Shown: positions 1 through 9,714 of the stretch, piece after piece
Numbering within the stretch: position 1 is the first letter of the stretch
How the letters are laid out: each line of letters starts with the position of its first letter
Source of the DNA: Clostridia bacterium
Lineage (GTDB): Bacteria > Bacillota > Clostridia > Christensenellales > Aristaeellaceae
NCBI GenBank assembly: GCA_017459565.1
Contig: JAFUCP010000099.1
Coordinates: 1-54,432 of the forward strand
Length of the DNA stretch: 54,432 nucleotides
Reading direction: 5' to 3'
Made by a program: the position numbers and the translations under genes
The notes under the pieces: generated by a model
Told to the model about the DNA's origin: nothing
Database searches by the model: none
Seen by the model: only the letters and a program-made list of their open reading frames with translations

Positions 1-3000
1 GTCCCAGTCGAAGTATGCATCGATGTTCTTGACGGTTCCCTCGGGCATCCTGAAGGCATAGACCACCTCGCTGGCGTTGCTGCTGGCTTCCTTGGTGATC
101 TTGACCGTCTGGCTGTTGCCGGAGGCATCGGTATAGGTATAAGTCAGCTCGTCCAGCTTCACGCCGTAGGCCTTCGGCACCGTCACCTTGACGATATCGC
201 CAACCTTGGCGCTCCACTTGCCGTCCTTGGCCTCGCGGCCCTCCACGCTGACGGTGACGCCGGTGGGCGCCATGGCCCCGTTGGGCTCCGCCGCGGGCAG
301 ACTGTGCAGGTCCTCTTCAAACTCCACGGTGAAGGTGGCGTTGTTGTCCTTCACGCCGTCGCCGTAGTAGGGACGGAAGAAGTACCGATCCTTGCCATCC
401 TTCTGGATATCCACGGTGCCGCTCTTCTCATTGCCCTGATCGTCGGTATATGTATAGGTAGCTTTTGCACCGTCGGGCAGCTTGTAGCCGGCCTGGATGG
501 TGAGCAGCACGCGGGGATTGGTGTCCGCGGCCTGGCCGTCGAACTCCGCGCTGCCGCCCACGCCCGTGGTCACATGCAGCTTGTCGTTCTTGTAGTCGAT
601 CGTTTTCTTGGCTGCTTCGCCGTCGCCGGTGTCGGCCTTCTTGTCCTCGCCCGCGCCCTTGTTGTCATCGGCATTGCCGTTTGCATCCAGCGCGCTGGAG
701 GCCGTGGTCTTGACTCGCCTGGCTTCGGCGGCGTCGATGTTGGTCAGCCCGGTCACGGTCATGGCCTTGTCGCTGTCGGCGACGGTCGCCCGGGTGTCAA
801 TGTTCACCACGGCCACGGCCACGCTGCCCGCAACGCCCACGTCCTTGGCGCCTGCGCCGGAGATGGCTTCGGTGGTGATGACGTGCTTGTCGCTCAGCTC
901 CTCCCTGGAAACCTCGACCTCCGTCGCAAACTTGGACAGTGCCTTGTCCATCGCATCGCTGAGGACCACTGCGCCGGAATTGGCCAGCGCGCTCTTCAGA
1001 TTCTTCTTTGCAAACTCCGCCAGGTCCTTGCCGGCAAAGTTGTTCATCAGCGCCTCGTAATCGAACACCTGCGTGCGGAAGTTCTCCCGGATGTTGTTCA
1101 CGATCAACTCGAGCTTCGCAACGGCGGCGCCATTAAGCATCTCTTCCACGAATTCGACGTTGTCGTTGCTGAGAACCGGCAGGTTCAGCTTCACCGCCTC
1201 GACGGTATCGGTCACGACCCGCTTCTGCAAACCGGCGAACCCGGCCTTGAGACTGTCGGTAAGCAGCTTCTTCAGCTTGTCGGCTTTCCAGCCCTTGCCG
1301 CTCAGGCCGTCCTTGATCATGCCAATCGTCGCGGAGACGAGGCCATTTTTCACGTTTTGCAGCACATCCGTGGCCATCTGGCTGGCAGTGTCCACCAGGC
1401 TGTTCGCCACCTTGTCCATGACATCCCGAATGATATTGTTGATATCCTCGTCGGTCAGGCTCATGGTATCGCAGCTCTGCCGGATGATGACGGTGAAGGC
1501 TTCCACCAGCTGGGTCGGATAGCCCTTCAGCTCAACCTCAACCATCGGCAAAATGGACTGGAGCTTCTGCTTGAAGTTGCCCTCGTCCACCAGCTTCTTG
1601 ACTTCCGCAAGCTCCGGCAGGCCCAGGATCTCATCCACAAACTGCTGGGCGAACTGGGCCACGGCAGTCTGGAGAATACCATCATCGCTGATGCCCATTT
1701 CCTTGAACAGATCCAGCACCGCCTCCCGGACCGACTGCCTGACTTCATCGTCAAACTGCTCGGGGCTCTTGACGGGCTTGATCTCCTCGGGGGCCTTTTC
1801 GGCCTCGGGCATACGCGCCAGGACCTCCAGCTGATCCGCCTCGATCAGGCCGTCGCCGATGGAAGCCCTGTTCTTGATGTTTACGATGTTCACGCCCACG
1901 CCGACGCCCACGCCCACATCGGACTTGGTGGTGCTGGCGTTAGCCTTGATCACGGCCTCGGTGCGGTTGGTGGCCGTCACGGACACCTTGCCCTCTGCCG
2001 TCACGTCAACGCCGTCGGCAATGCCGGCCGAAGCGTTGTTATTCATCACGTTCACGACCACAGCGCCGGCGCCGGCCACGCTGCCCTCGCTGGACTGGGC
2101 CTTCTGGCGGTTGGCGGTCTGGGACTTGATCTTATCGGTGGAAACGCTCTTGGACTTGTTCTTTCCGGCCAGGTTGGCGGCGCCGCCCAGGAGCTTGTCC
2201 GTCTGCTTGTCGGTGCTGCCGGAGGAGCCCTTTTCGTCCTTTTTGCCCTTCACGCCGCCGGACGCGCCAGCGGTGGCGGTTTCGCTCAAGGCGGCGATGG
2301 CGGTGGCCGCCACGGCCACGCTCTTGGTGTTCACGCTCTGCTTCAGCAGCGCGGAAGCGCTGTCGCCGATCACAGATACGCCAAAGGCTCCGCCCAGCGA
2401 CGTCGCGCCGCCCTTGGCGGAGGCGTCTGCCTGAATGGAGTGGTTGGCCTTGTTGCTGCCCTTGATTTTCAGGCTGCCGGAGACGTCCAGCGCGCTGTCG
2501 CGGAGCTTGCCGACTTCGGCGGTCGCACTGCTGCCGAAGATATCCAGCGCCAGCACCGGCACCACAGAGGTGCCGCCCGTCGCGCCCGCCTTGGCCGTTA
2601 CCTTATCCTTGATCTTCTGGCTGGCGCTCACGGTGACGCTCTTGATCTGCTTCTGGGGGTTCAGCACCACGCCGTCCTCGATGGCAGCGGTGGCGTCCGC
2701 GCCGTTCACGGCCACGGCAATGCCTGCCCCGACGCCGGCGCTGTTGGCCTGGACATTCTTGCTCGCAGAGGCGTCGCCGGTGACGCCGAAGGTCTGGTTA
2801 CTTTCGGCATTCAGGCTCAGGCCGCCGTCCGTCACAACGCCCGTGCCGTTCTGAGCCTTGTGCAGCAGCGCGCGGGTGTCCGCGGAGGCCACCTGCACCG
2901 CGATGGCGCCGGCCAGGCCCACGTTGCCCTTGCTGTAGCCCGCCTGAGCGGTGGTCTCCGCCTTGCCGGAGCCCTCCGCGCTCAGTTCGATATCGCCGCC

Positions 3001-6000
3001 TGCGGTGACACTGCCGCCGCGAATCTCAGCGATGTTTTTGCTGCTCACCACGCCCACGGCCACGCTGACGCCCAGGCTGGTCTCCACCTGGGAGCTGTCG
3101 GCCTGGCCCTCTTCGAATTCTGCCACAAAGGTGACCTTTACCTTGGAAGCATCGATATCCGTAGGCAGCGTGAAGCTGTACTGCTTGTCATTGATGCGGC
3201 TCAGCACGACCTGGCTGCTGTTGGCGCCGTCGTTGATCTCAGCCTTGAGGGTGCCCGACTTCAGGCGATGGCCTTCCTCCGGCTTGACGTTCACGATCAC
3301 CTTGCCGCCCTTGTCGGCGCGCTTGGACACAGCTACGATGCTGCCGTCAGTCAGCTCGGTCTTTTCGGGAATTTCGACCTCCATCAGCGCCATTTCAACC
3401 TTGAGGTTGAGCTTGGTGCCGGCGGAGCCCACGTCGTGTACATCGGAGGGAACCTCGAAGGCATCCCCGTCCACCGTGATGGTCTTGAGGCTGTTGCTGC
3501 CATCAGGATAGTAGGACAGCGTCAGCTTCGTGATCTTATAGCCCTCCAGAGCCAGATCGTCCTTGGGCGTGACGGTGACCTTTTCGCCGCCATAGGCCTT
3601 TCCGCTCTCGCTCAGTTTGATGTTGCTCTTGTCGCTGCTGCCGCCGGCGGTGGCGCTTTCCACATTCAGGTCGATGTTGTTCGCCTTGAAGGTGCCGGAA
3701 ACGGTCAGCTCCGCGCCGTCCTTGATATCCGCGGGCACCTGGAAGGAGAACTTGCCGTCGTCCTTCTTGGTGATATCGCCCTCGGAAATCGTGACTTCCT
3801 CGTCCTTGTTGTTCTTGTACTTCACCGTGATGCTGCCGCCGTTGTAGCCGTTCTCAGCCGTCAGCTTCACGGTCACGGTGTCCGTGACCTTGGCGTTTTC
3901 CTTGCTGACCGTCACCTTGCCCTTTTCGGCGGAGGCGGCGACCTTGTGCAGATCCTCGGTGAACTCTGCGTTGACGGTGATCAGCTCACCCTCGGGAACA
4001 TTTGCGCCCTTCACGTCAAGCACATAGTCCTCGCCATCCTTGGTCAGCGTCACCTTCTGCTGCTTGCCCAGCCGGTCCACAAAGGTGGCCGTGACGTTGC
4101 TGTCCTCGATCTTGTAGCCCTTGTCCGCCTTCGCGCTGACGGTGAAGCGGAACTTCCCGTCCTCAGAGGACTTGAACTTGACCTCGCCGATGGACTCGGT
4201 CTTGATGCTGCCATCCTCGTTCTTCTCGATTTCACCCTTGTCGTTGGTGCTGGCGATATCGTTCCAGGTGATGTTGATGGGATTGGCGACCTTGTAGCTG
4301 ACCTCGCCGGAGGTCTCGCCCGCTTCATTTATATATAGGAAGGAAATTTCCGCGGTAGTGCCGGCGTCGATATCCTTGGGGTCGATGACATACTTGCCGT
4401 CGGCAACCTCGATCTCCTGGGTCTGGCGGCTGCCGCCCTTGATGTAGGAGAACAGGACCTTGGTAGGCGTGTTTTCCCTCTTGGCGCTTTCGTCGTCGCC
4501 CTGGATCGTATAGGTATAGCTGCCCTCCTCGGTGGTGCCTTCCGTCAGCTTCGCGCTGTCGAAGCCCTCAAGGCGCAGGCCATACTTCGCTTCGGACACA
4601 TATTCGTTCTTGCTGACAATCCGGGGCTTCGCTTCGTCGTCCAGCGGCTCCTCGTCGGCAGACTTCTGCTCGGCCGAAGGCTTGCCCACGGCGGTACCGT
4701 CCGCAGTGGTGTTTACATTGGTGGTCTCGTTGGCAATGATGGACAGCTTGCCGCCGGGGGTCACGGTGGCGCCGTCCTCGATCGCGGCGACATTGTCGTT
4801 GTTCACAACAGCCACCGCAACCGCGCCTACCAGCTGCGTGTTGGTGCGGTCGGTGCTGTCCTTTTCGTCCTCGGGCTTTACCTCGAATTCAGCCTTCAGG
4901 TTCAGACCGTAGTCGGTAATCAGGCTCTCAGGCACGGTGAAGATATACCGGCCCTGGCTGTCCGCCGTGATGGTATCGGTCTTTTTGATATCCTCCCCGC
5001 CAACGGTGACGTGGTAGGAAATTTGCAGGGAATTCTCCGTCAGCTTATAGCCCTTGTCCGGGTTGGGCACGAACAGCACCTTCTGGCCGGGGGCCAGGGT
5101 GCTCAGGCCCGTGCCGTCCTTGTCCTCCAGATAGGTAACCATCGCGCCGTTTTCGCTCTTTTCAATGGTCAGCTTGGAGGCCTTGCTCTCGTCGAACAGC
5201 TCGGCCAGGCCATAGATATCCTCGTCGTCCTCGCCGCTGTCCGTCGCGCCGGCGGTGGATTCGTTGAACAGATCGCGCAGGCCGTAGACGTCCTCCTCGG
5301 GCTCAGACTCCTCCTCCTTGAACAGGTCCCTCAGCCCGTATTCATCCTCGTCATCCTGCTTCGGAGTGGGGGCGGGCTCGCCTTCGGCAGCCGCGGTGGG
5401 CGCTGCCTGGCCATCGGCATCCGCGCCGCCCTCCGCCGCAGTGGGGGCGGCGGGCAGGCCATCGGCATCACCGCTGCTGGAGCCGCCCGCATACACGATG
5501 ACCACCTCGACGTTGGCATTGGGCGCGATAAAGGTATACTCGCCGTTGCCCTTGTCGGTGGTATCGCCATAGGTATAGTGATCCTCGCCCGGCACGAGAT
5601 AGCGGAACCGGACGGATTTGACGGAATAACCGCTGTTGGGCGTCACCTTGACAGTGGCCTGCAGCTTGTCATCCGCGTTCTTGGTGGTCACGCTGGCGAC
5701 GCCCTTCTTGGCGTTGTCGGCGTTCTCCATCAGCTTGACGGTATAATTGCCCTCGGCCACATCCGAAAGCAGCTTGTCCATGCGCTTCTGGATGCGGCTC
5801 TTGACGATCTTGTCCGCCACCCAGCCACCGAAGGTGCCCATCTTTTCCTTGATGGGCTTCCAGATCGACTTCACCACGCCCAGCACCTTGGCCATCGTGC
5901 CGCCCGATTTGCCCGATCCGCTCGATCCGTCAGAGGATTGGCTGGCGACAGCAGAGGTCGTGATATCGGCGTCGGATTTGGCGTTGATCTTCACGGCGCC

Positions 6001-9000
6001 GCCCGCGGCCACCTTGCCGCCGGACAGCACCTTGGCTTCCACGTCCTGGTTGACCACGTTCACGGCGAAATAACCGCCGGAGATATTGCTCTGCTTGCTG
6101 CCACGGCTGGCTTCCATGATGGAATTGATATTGCCGTTGGCCTTGATGCTGACATTCCTGCCCGCGCGAAGCACGCCACCCACGAGGGCGCTGACGTTGC
6201 TGTTCAGCACGTTCACCGCGATGGCGAAGGGCGCGCCGGCCATGCCGGAGTTGGCGACGGTGGCAATTTTGACATCGTCGGAGGCGTTCACATTGATATC
6301 GCCCGTCGCCGTGACGGACGCGCCGCTGGCGACGTTGACGATGGCATCGTCCAGCACCACGGACACGGCCAGGGGATAGCCGCTCCTGGGCTTGCCCTCG
6401 TCGTTCAGGCCGAAGGTGGTGGTGACCCTGGAGGTCAGATTCACCGTGCCGTCCTCAGAGCCCTGCATGTCGCCGAAGCTCTCGCCCGCACTGAGCTTCG
6501 CGCCGCTGTTGATGTTCACGGCGGCGGTGGCGATTTTGATGTTGACCACATTGATGTTGGGAGTCACCGTGATGATGCCGCCCTTGTGGTTGACCTCAGC
6601 GCTCAGCGTAATGTCGTTGCGGGAGTGGATCTCGCCGGACGCGCCGACGTTGATCTCAGCCTTGTCAAACACGCTGAACAGATCGGAGGCCGCGTCGCCG
6701 ACGCTGTTTATGAATTTGCCCACGCCGCTGAACTTCAGATCGCTCTTGGCGTTGCGGGTGCTGGCGGAGGCTTCGGCCAGCACATTGTCGGCGTAAATCG
6801 CGCCGTCGATGTTGATGGTCTTGCCCCGCAGGATGAGGTTCAGGCCCTTCGAACTCAGCGCCTTCAGGTTCAGGGTGTCGCCGGAATCCTTCGTTTTGCC
6901 GGTATCGATGATCAGGTTGCTCAGCGTCAGCGGCGCGCTGGCGTCAAACGTAAAGCGCTTTATGCCGTTGACGGGGCTCTTGACGACATAGTCTACAAAG
7001 CTCTCATCCGGGGTAAAGGTATAGGTCGTGCCCGTGGGAGAAATCTCCACGGTCTTCTTTCCCGTCAGGGCATCGGTGAAGTGGTCCGCGATGCCGCTGA
7101 TGATGTTCAGGGTATGGCCGCCCTCGCCCACCAGATTCAGGTTGCCCGGCTGGCCGGTGATGGGGTTGAAGCCTTCATTTACATCATACGGCTTCAGCGC
7201 GCCCACCAGGTGAATCCTGTCTCCCTTGGCGTTGCCGGAGATGTTGACGGTCTTGAGCGCGTCGGAAACGGACACATCGATGATCACGCGGTTCGTGCCG
7301 CCCTGGTTCTTGATGGTCAGCGTCTTGCCGGTGCTGTCGTCGCGCTTGCGCTCGTCCTTCTCACCGTGGTCGCCCTTGGTGGCCGTGACGGTGTCCGCGC
7401 CGGCGCCGGTATCCACGTTCAGGTCGCCGGTGCCTTCGCGCACGTCCAGCGCGATGCTGTCGTCGCCGGCGCCGGTCGCGATTTCGATCTGCGCGCCGTT
7501 GTCGATCACGTTCAGGGCATTGTCGCCGTCGCCGGCGTTCACGGTCACCTGCTCGGTGCCCGCCATGATATTCAGATTGATGGTGTCCGCGTCCGCGCCG
7601 GTATCTACGCTCAGCGCGCCGCTCATGGTCGTGGCGTTGACGGTATCGTCGCCTTCGCCCGTGATGATTTCAGTGGACTTCGCGCCCTCCGCGGCCAGCA
7701 CGGTGACCTGGTCCTCACCCTCGCCGGTGGTAATCTTCGCGGAGGCATTATTGCCCACCTCCACCTGGACATTATCGCCGTTATTGGTGCCGGTAAAGTC
7801 AAGGCTGGCATCCTCGACACTGATCTTGCGGTTCAGCGCCAGCAGCACGCCCTTCATCAGCACGTTGACACCCTTGACGGACACATTGCCGTCGATGGTG
7901 GTGTTGCCGCCGGCCTGCAGGCCGTCCTCGCCCGCGTCCTCGGCAGCCAGCTCCAGCTGGAAGTCGTCGGCCACGGTTCCGTAGCTGTCCTTGTTGATGG
8001 TGATGTCGCCCGCGTAGGTGGAATCCTTGGACAGGGTGACGATCAGCTTGCCGGACAGGCTGGCCATCTGCTTCAGCGCCTCATCGATCTTCTGCTGCAG
8101 CGCCACGACCAGGCCTTCGGCAGGCGTGTTCGCCTCGGCCTCGGGCAGCTTGGCAGGGGTTACCGCCGGAAGCTGCGCTCCCATGACGCCCGCGCCACCG
8201 GCATAGACGCCGTCCTGAGGGGCTTCTTCACTGCCGGCCACAGCGTTGCTCGCCTCGAAGGTGATGCTGACCGGAGGCACGGTTACCTCCTGAATCGTCT
8301 CCACCGTCGCGGCTGTCGCGGCGCCCAGGGGATTTGTCGCCTCGACGGGCTTTTCCGCCGCAGGCGCGGCCTCCGCGGCGGGGGCCGCTTCGGCGGACTC
8401 GGAGGGATTTGCGGTCTCCACCGCGGCATCCTCACTCGCTACGGTTTCAGCGGCCTCGGCCTGTTCGGTCGTTTCGGCTTCGGCGGTCCCGGCCTGCTCG
8501 GTCATTTCGGCTTCAGTCGTCTCGGCTCCCTCAGTCGTTTCAGTTTCGACGGCCTCGGTCGTCTCGGCCTTCTCGGCTTCGGAGGTTTCAGCCTGCTCGG
8601 TCGTCTCGGCTCCGGCGGTTTCGGTCGTCTCGGCCTTCTCGGCTTCGGAGGTTTCAGCCTGCCCGGTCGTCTCGGCTCCGGCGGTTTCGGTCGTCTCGGC
8701 CTCGACGGTTTCAGCCTTATCAGTCGTTTCGGCTTCGGTCGTCTCAGCCTTCTCGGTCTCGGCGGTCGTTTCGGATTTGGCGTTTTCGGCGGTTTCGGTC
8801 TTTTCCACTCCGGCGTCCTGGGCTTTTTCAGTCTCTTCCGCTCCGGCGCTCTCGGCCTCGGGAGCCATGTTCACGTTCCCGGCGTCGGCAGGCTGAGCCT
8901 CGGTATTCTGAACGGGCGCGTCGGCCGCAGCCGCCTCCGCACCTGTTTCTTCCTTATTAATATGTTCGCTTCCGACAGTGCCTTCCGCATTGACGGCTCC

Positions 9001-9441
9001 ATTCGCTTCTGCAACAGCCACCGCAGGCTGTTCCTGCGGAGCGCTTCCATCGGCGCTCTCGGGCTGCGCATCCGCTGCGGGATCCGTGGCGCTTTCAGGC
9101 GCGACGACAGAGGCATCCGCCTCCGTCTTGCCCTCAACGGCCACGGGCTGATCCTGCGCGACGACGACAGCCGTGGCATCCGCCGTCACAGCCGCTTCAG
9201 GAGTCGCGCCATCGACGACAGGCAAGGCTTCGGTTTGCGCCTGGCCTCCCCCCTCGCCCGCTACGGCTCCGCCGCCGGCTTCTTCCGTCGGCGGTGTGTT
9301 CTCCACCTCGCCCGGGCTGACCTCCTCTGCGCTGGCTATCCAGGTCTCCAGGCCGACATTCGGCATGGAAACAACGGTCAGCATTGCCACCAGCATCAAA
9401 GCGATGGCCCGCATGAATTTCCTGGAACTGCTGTTACTCAT
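1..9441 (-). CDS. Giant secreted beta-solenoid surface protein, LktA-like filamentous adhesin type (C-terminus beyond window)
   Basis: One open frame of 3147 codons runs from ATG 9441 to the window edge without a stop. AGGAG lies about 9 bases upstream. Residues 1-40 are a Sec signal peptide (basic start, hydrophobic core, likely cleavage after IASA). Then come an acidic Ala/Glu/Thr-rich low-complexity region (about 60-345), a stretch of TGxGxDxI/V repeats (about 560-680), and at least nine copies of a solenoid motif of the type VAVAVVNxDxxAxI separated by Ig-like, Bacterial_repeat-like domains ending in 'Y(T/S)F(x)xP'. An acidic linker near 1340-1420 carries three YGLxxLF motifs. A roughly 290-residue helix-rich segment (about 2560-2850) interrupts the solenoid. 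The repeat style resembles proteins annotated as leukotoxin LktA family filamentous adhesins; that family name is inference. No anchor is visible because the C-terminus is missing. It is transcribed from its own promoter. Confidence 0.85.
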   Translation of the reverse strand, partial: MSNSSSRKFMRAIALMLVAMLTVVSMPNVGLETWIASAEEVSPGEVENTPPTEEAGGGAVAGEGGGQAQTEALPVVDGATPEAAVTADATAVVVAQDQPVAVEGKTEADASVVAPESATDPAADAQPESADGSAPQEQPAVAVAEANGAVNAEGTVGSEHINKEETGAEAAAADAPVQNTEAQPADAGNVNMAPEAESAGAEETEKAQDAGVEKTETAENAKSETTAETEKAETTEAETTDKAETVEAETTETAGAETTGQAETSEAEKAETTETAGAETTEQAETSEAEKAETTEAVETETTEGAETTEAEMTEQAGTAEAETTEQAEAAETVASEDAAVETANPSESAEAAPAAEAAPAAEKPVEATNPLGAATAATVETIQEVTVPPVSITFEASNAVAGSEEAPQDGVYAGGAGVMGAQLPAVTPAKLPEAEANTPAEGLVVALQQKIDEALKQMASLSGKLIVTLSKDSTYAGDITINKDSYGTVADDFQLELAAEDAGEDGLQAGGNTTIDGNVSVKGVNVLMKGVLLALNRKISVEDASLDFTGTNNGDNVQVEVGNNASAKITTGEGEDQVTVLAAEGAKSTEIITGEGDDTVNATTMSGALSVDTGADADTINLNIMAGTEQVTVNAGDGDNALNVIDNGAQIEIATGAGDDSIALDVREGTGDLNVDTGAGADTVTATKGDHGEKDERKRDDSTGKTLTIKNQGGTNRVIIDVSVSDALKTVNISGNAKGDRIHLVGALKPYDVNEGFNPITGQPGNLNLVGEGGHTLNIISGIADHFTDALTGKKTVEISPTGTTYTFTPDESFVDYVVKSPVNGIKRFTFDASAPLTLSNLIIDTGKTKDSGDTLNLKALSSKGLNLILRGKTINIDGAIYADNVLAEASASTRNAKSDLKFSGVGKFINSVGDAASDLFSVFDKAEINVGASGEIHSRNDITLSAEVNHKGGIITVTPNINVVNIKIATAAVNINSGAKLSAGESFGDMQGSEDGTVNLTSRVTTTFGLNDEGKPRSGYPLAVSVVLDDAIVNVASGASVTATGDINVNASDDVKIATVANSGMAGAPFAIAVNVLNSNVSALVGGVLRAGRNVSIKANGNINSIMEASRGSKQSNISGGYFAVNVVNQDVEAKVLSGGKVAAGGAVKINAKSDADITTSAVASQSSDGSSGSGKSGGTMAKVLGVVKSIWKPIKEKMGTFGGWVADKIVKSRIQKRMDKLLSDVAEGNYTVKLMENADNAKKGVASVTTKNADDKLQATVKVTPNSGYSVKSVRFRYLVPGEDHYTYGDTTDKGNGEYTFIAPNANVEVVIVYAGGSSSGDADGLPAAPTAAEGGADADGQAAPTAAAEGEPAPTPKQDDEDEYGLRDLFKEEESEPEEDVYGLRDLFNESTAGATDSGEDDEDIYGLAELFDESKASKLTIEKSENGAMVTYLEDKDGTGLSTLAPGQKVLFVPNPDKGYKLTENSLQISYHVTVGGEDIKKTDTITADSQGRYIFTVPESLITDYGLNLKAEFEVKPEDEKDSTDRTNTQLVGAVAVAVVNNDNVAAIEDGATVTPGGKLSIIANETTNVNTTADGTAVGKPSAEQKSADEEPLDDEAKPRIVSKNEYVSEAKYGLRLEGFDSAKLTEGTTEEGSYTYTIQGDDESAKRENTPTKVLFSYIKGGSRQTQEIEVADGKYVIDPKDIDAGTTAEISFLYINEAGETSGEVSYKVANPINITWNDIASTNDKGEIEKNEDGSIKTESIGEVKFKSSEDGKFRFTVSAKADKGYKIEDSNVTATFVDRLGKQQKVTLTKDGEDYVLDVKGANVPEGELITVNAEFTEDLHKVAASAEKGKVTVSKENAKVTDTVTVKLTAENGYNGGSITVKYKNNKDEEVTISEGDITKKDDGKFSFQVPADIKDGAELTVSGTFKANNIDLNVESATAGGSSDKSNIKLSESGKAYGGEKVTVTPKDDLALEGYKITKLTLSYYPDGSNSLKTITVDGDAFEVPSDVHDVGSAGTKLNLKVEMALMEVEIPEKTELTDGSIVAVSKRADKGGKVIVNVKPEEGHRLKSGTLKAEINDGANSSQVVLSRINDKQYSFTLPTDIDASKVKVTFVAEFEEGQADSSQVETSLGVSVAVGVVSSKNIAEIRGGSVTAGGDIELSAEGSGKAETTAQAGYSKGNVGLAGAIAVQVASADTRALLHKAQNGTGVVTDGGLSLNAESNQTFGVTGDASASKNVQANSAGVGAGIAVAVNGADATAAIEDGVVLNPQKQIKSVTVSASQKIKDKVTAKAGATGGTSVVPVLALDIFGSSATAEVGKLRDSALDVSGSLKIKGSNKANHSIQADASAKGGATSLGGAFGVSVIGDSASALLKQSVNTKSVAVAATAIAALSETATAGASGGVKGKKDEKGSSGSTDKQTDKLLGGAANLAGKNKSKSVSTDKIKSQTANRQKAQSSEGSVAGAGAVVVNVMNNNASAGIADGVDVTAEGKVSVTATNRTEAVIKANASTTKSDVGVGVGVGVNIVNIKNRASIGDGLIEADQLEVLARMPEAEKAPEEIKPVKSPEQFDDEVRQSVREAVLDLFKEMGISDDGILQTAVAQFAQQFVDEILGLPELAEVKKLVDEGNFKQKLQSILPMVEVELKGYPTQLVEAFTVIIRQSCDTMSLTDEDINNIIRDVMDKVANSLVDTASQMATDVLQNVKNGLVSATIGMIKDGLSGKGWKADKLKKLLTDSLKAGFAGLQKRVVTDTVEAVKLNLPVLSNDNVEFVEEMLNGAAVAKLELIVNNIRENFRTQVFDYEALMNNFAGKDLAEFAKKNLKSALANSGAVVLSDAMDKALSKFATEVEVSREELSDKHVITTEAISGAGAKDVGVAGSVAVAVVNIDTRATVADSDKAMTVTGLTNIDAAEARRVKTTASSALDANGNADDNKGAGEDKKADTGDGEAAKKTIDYKNDKLHVTTGVGGSAEFDGQAADTNPRVLLTIQAGYKLPDGAKATYTYTDDQGNEKSGTVDIQKDGKDRYFFRPYYGDGVKDNNATFTVEFEEDLHSLPAAEPNGAMAPTGVTVSVEGREAKDGKWSAKVGDIVKVTVPKAYGVKLDELTYTYTDASGNSQTVKITKEASSNASEVVYAFRMPEGTVKNIDAYFDWD
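5167..5346 (-). repeat. Three-copy YGLxxLF motif array inside the giant protein
   Basis: Within an acidic Glu/Asp-rich linker of the giant secreted protein the motif occurs three times: DEYGLRDLFKEE, EDVYGLRDLFNES and EDIYGLAELFDES, about 20-25 residues apart. Tyr-Gly-Leu and Leu-Phe are invariant while the flanks vary. This looks like a repeated short binding motif; its partner is unknown. Confidence 0.85.
7390..7755 (-). repeat. RTX-like TGxGxDxI/V repeat block
   Basis: About six copies of an acidic turn (for example TGEGDDTV, DTGADADTI, AGDGDNAL, TGAGDDSI, DTGAGADTV) recur every 18-20 residues. The turns resemble the calcium-binding RTX nonapeptide GGxGxDxLx, but at double the usual spacing. 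Each probably forms a turn in a parallel beta-roll, and calcium binding is possible but unproven. Confidence 0.6.
8555..8686 (-). repeat. 66-bp tandem direct repeat in the Glu/Thr/Ala-rich linker
   Basis: Two 66-bp copies (8555-8620 and 8621-8686) differ at a single base, giving EQ versus GQ in a 22-residue unit. A partial third copy begins at 8687. The flanks hold many shorter degenerate copies of the same AETTE/AEKAETTE words, so copy number probably varies by slippage or recombination. Confidence 0.85.
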
Positions 9442-9571
9442 AGCTCATTCTCCTGCTCTGCGTCATTTTTGAATGGATAAAGCACCGCTGTCAGTACGAT
9501 TATATTCCGTGATCTTCAGGCAATAAAAGCCCTTTGGTGGCATATGGATATATCTACCACCAGATATACGT

Positions 9572-9600
9572 ATTATATATGATTTTTCACAAATTGACAA
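9572..9600 (-). promoter_or_regulatory. SigA-type promoter of the giant secreted protein gene
   Basis: Read on the minus strand: -35 TTGTCA, 17-base spacer, -10 TATAAT. Transcription would start near 9565, giving a leader of about 124 bases. The leader contains an inverted repeat GGTGG/CCACC at about 9536-9561. The surrounding sequence is strongly AT-rich compared with the coding DNA. Confidence 0.75.
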
Positions 9601-9601
9601 G

Positions 9602-9638
9602 AAAAAAAATCCTATAGCGCAAGATAATCGCGTTATAA
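9602..9638 (-). terminator. Possible intrinsic terminator after the sirtuin gene
   Basis: On the minus strand a short imperfect stem (TATAaCGC pairing with GCGcTATA) is followed by GGA and a run of eight T. It lies about 80 bases past the sirtuin stop and just upstream of the next promoter. The stem is weak, so this is tentative. Confidence 0.4.
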
Positions 9639-9714
9639 GATGTTATATTTCTGTTATCATTTATTAAATATGTTTTTCCAATCTCTTACAAGTCCAGGGA
9701 ATATATGGACCTTT

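Noticed and set aside
304..4338. A 1344-codon plus-strand open frame (and others at 5011-9480)
   Set aside because: They are antisense shadows of the minus-strand giant gene, have His/Gly/Val-rich composition, and lack ribosome-binding sites. GC-rich codon bias keeps the opposite frame open.
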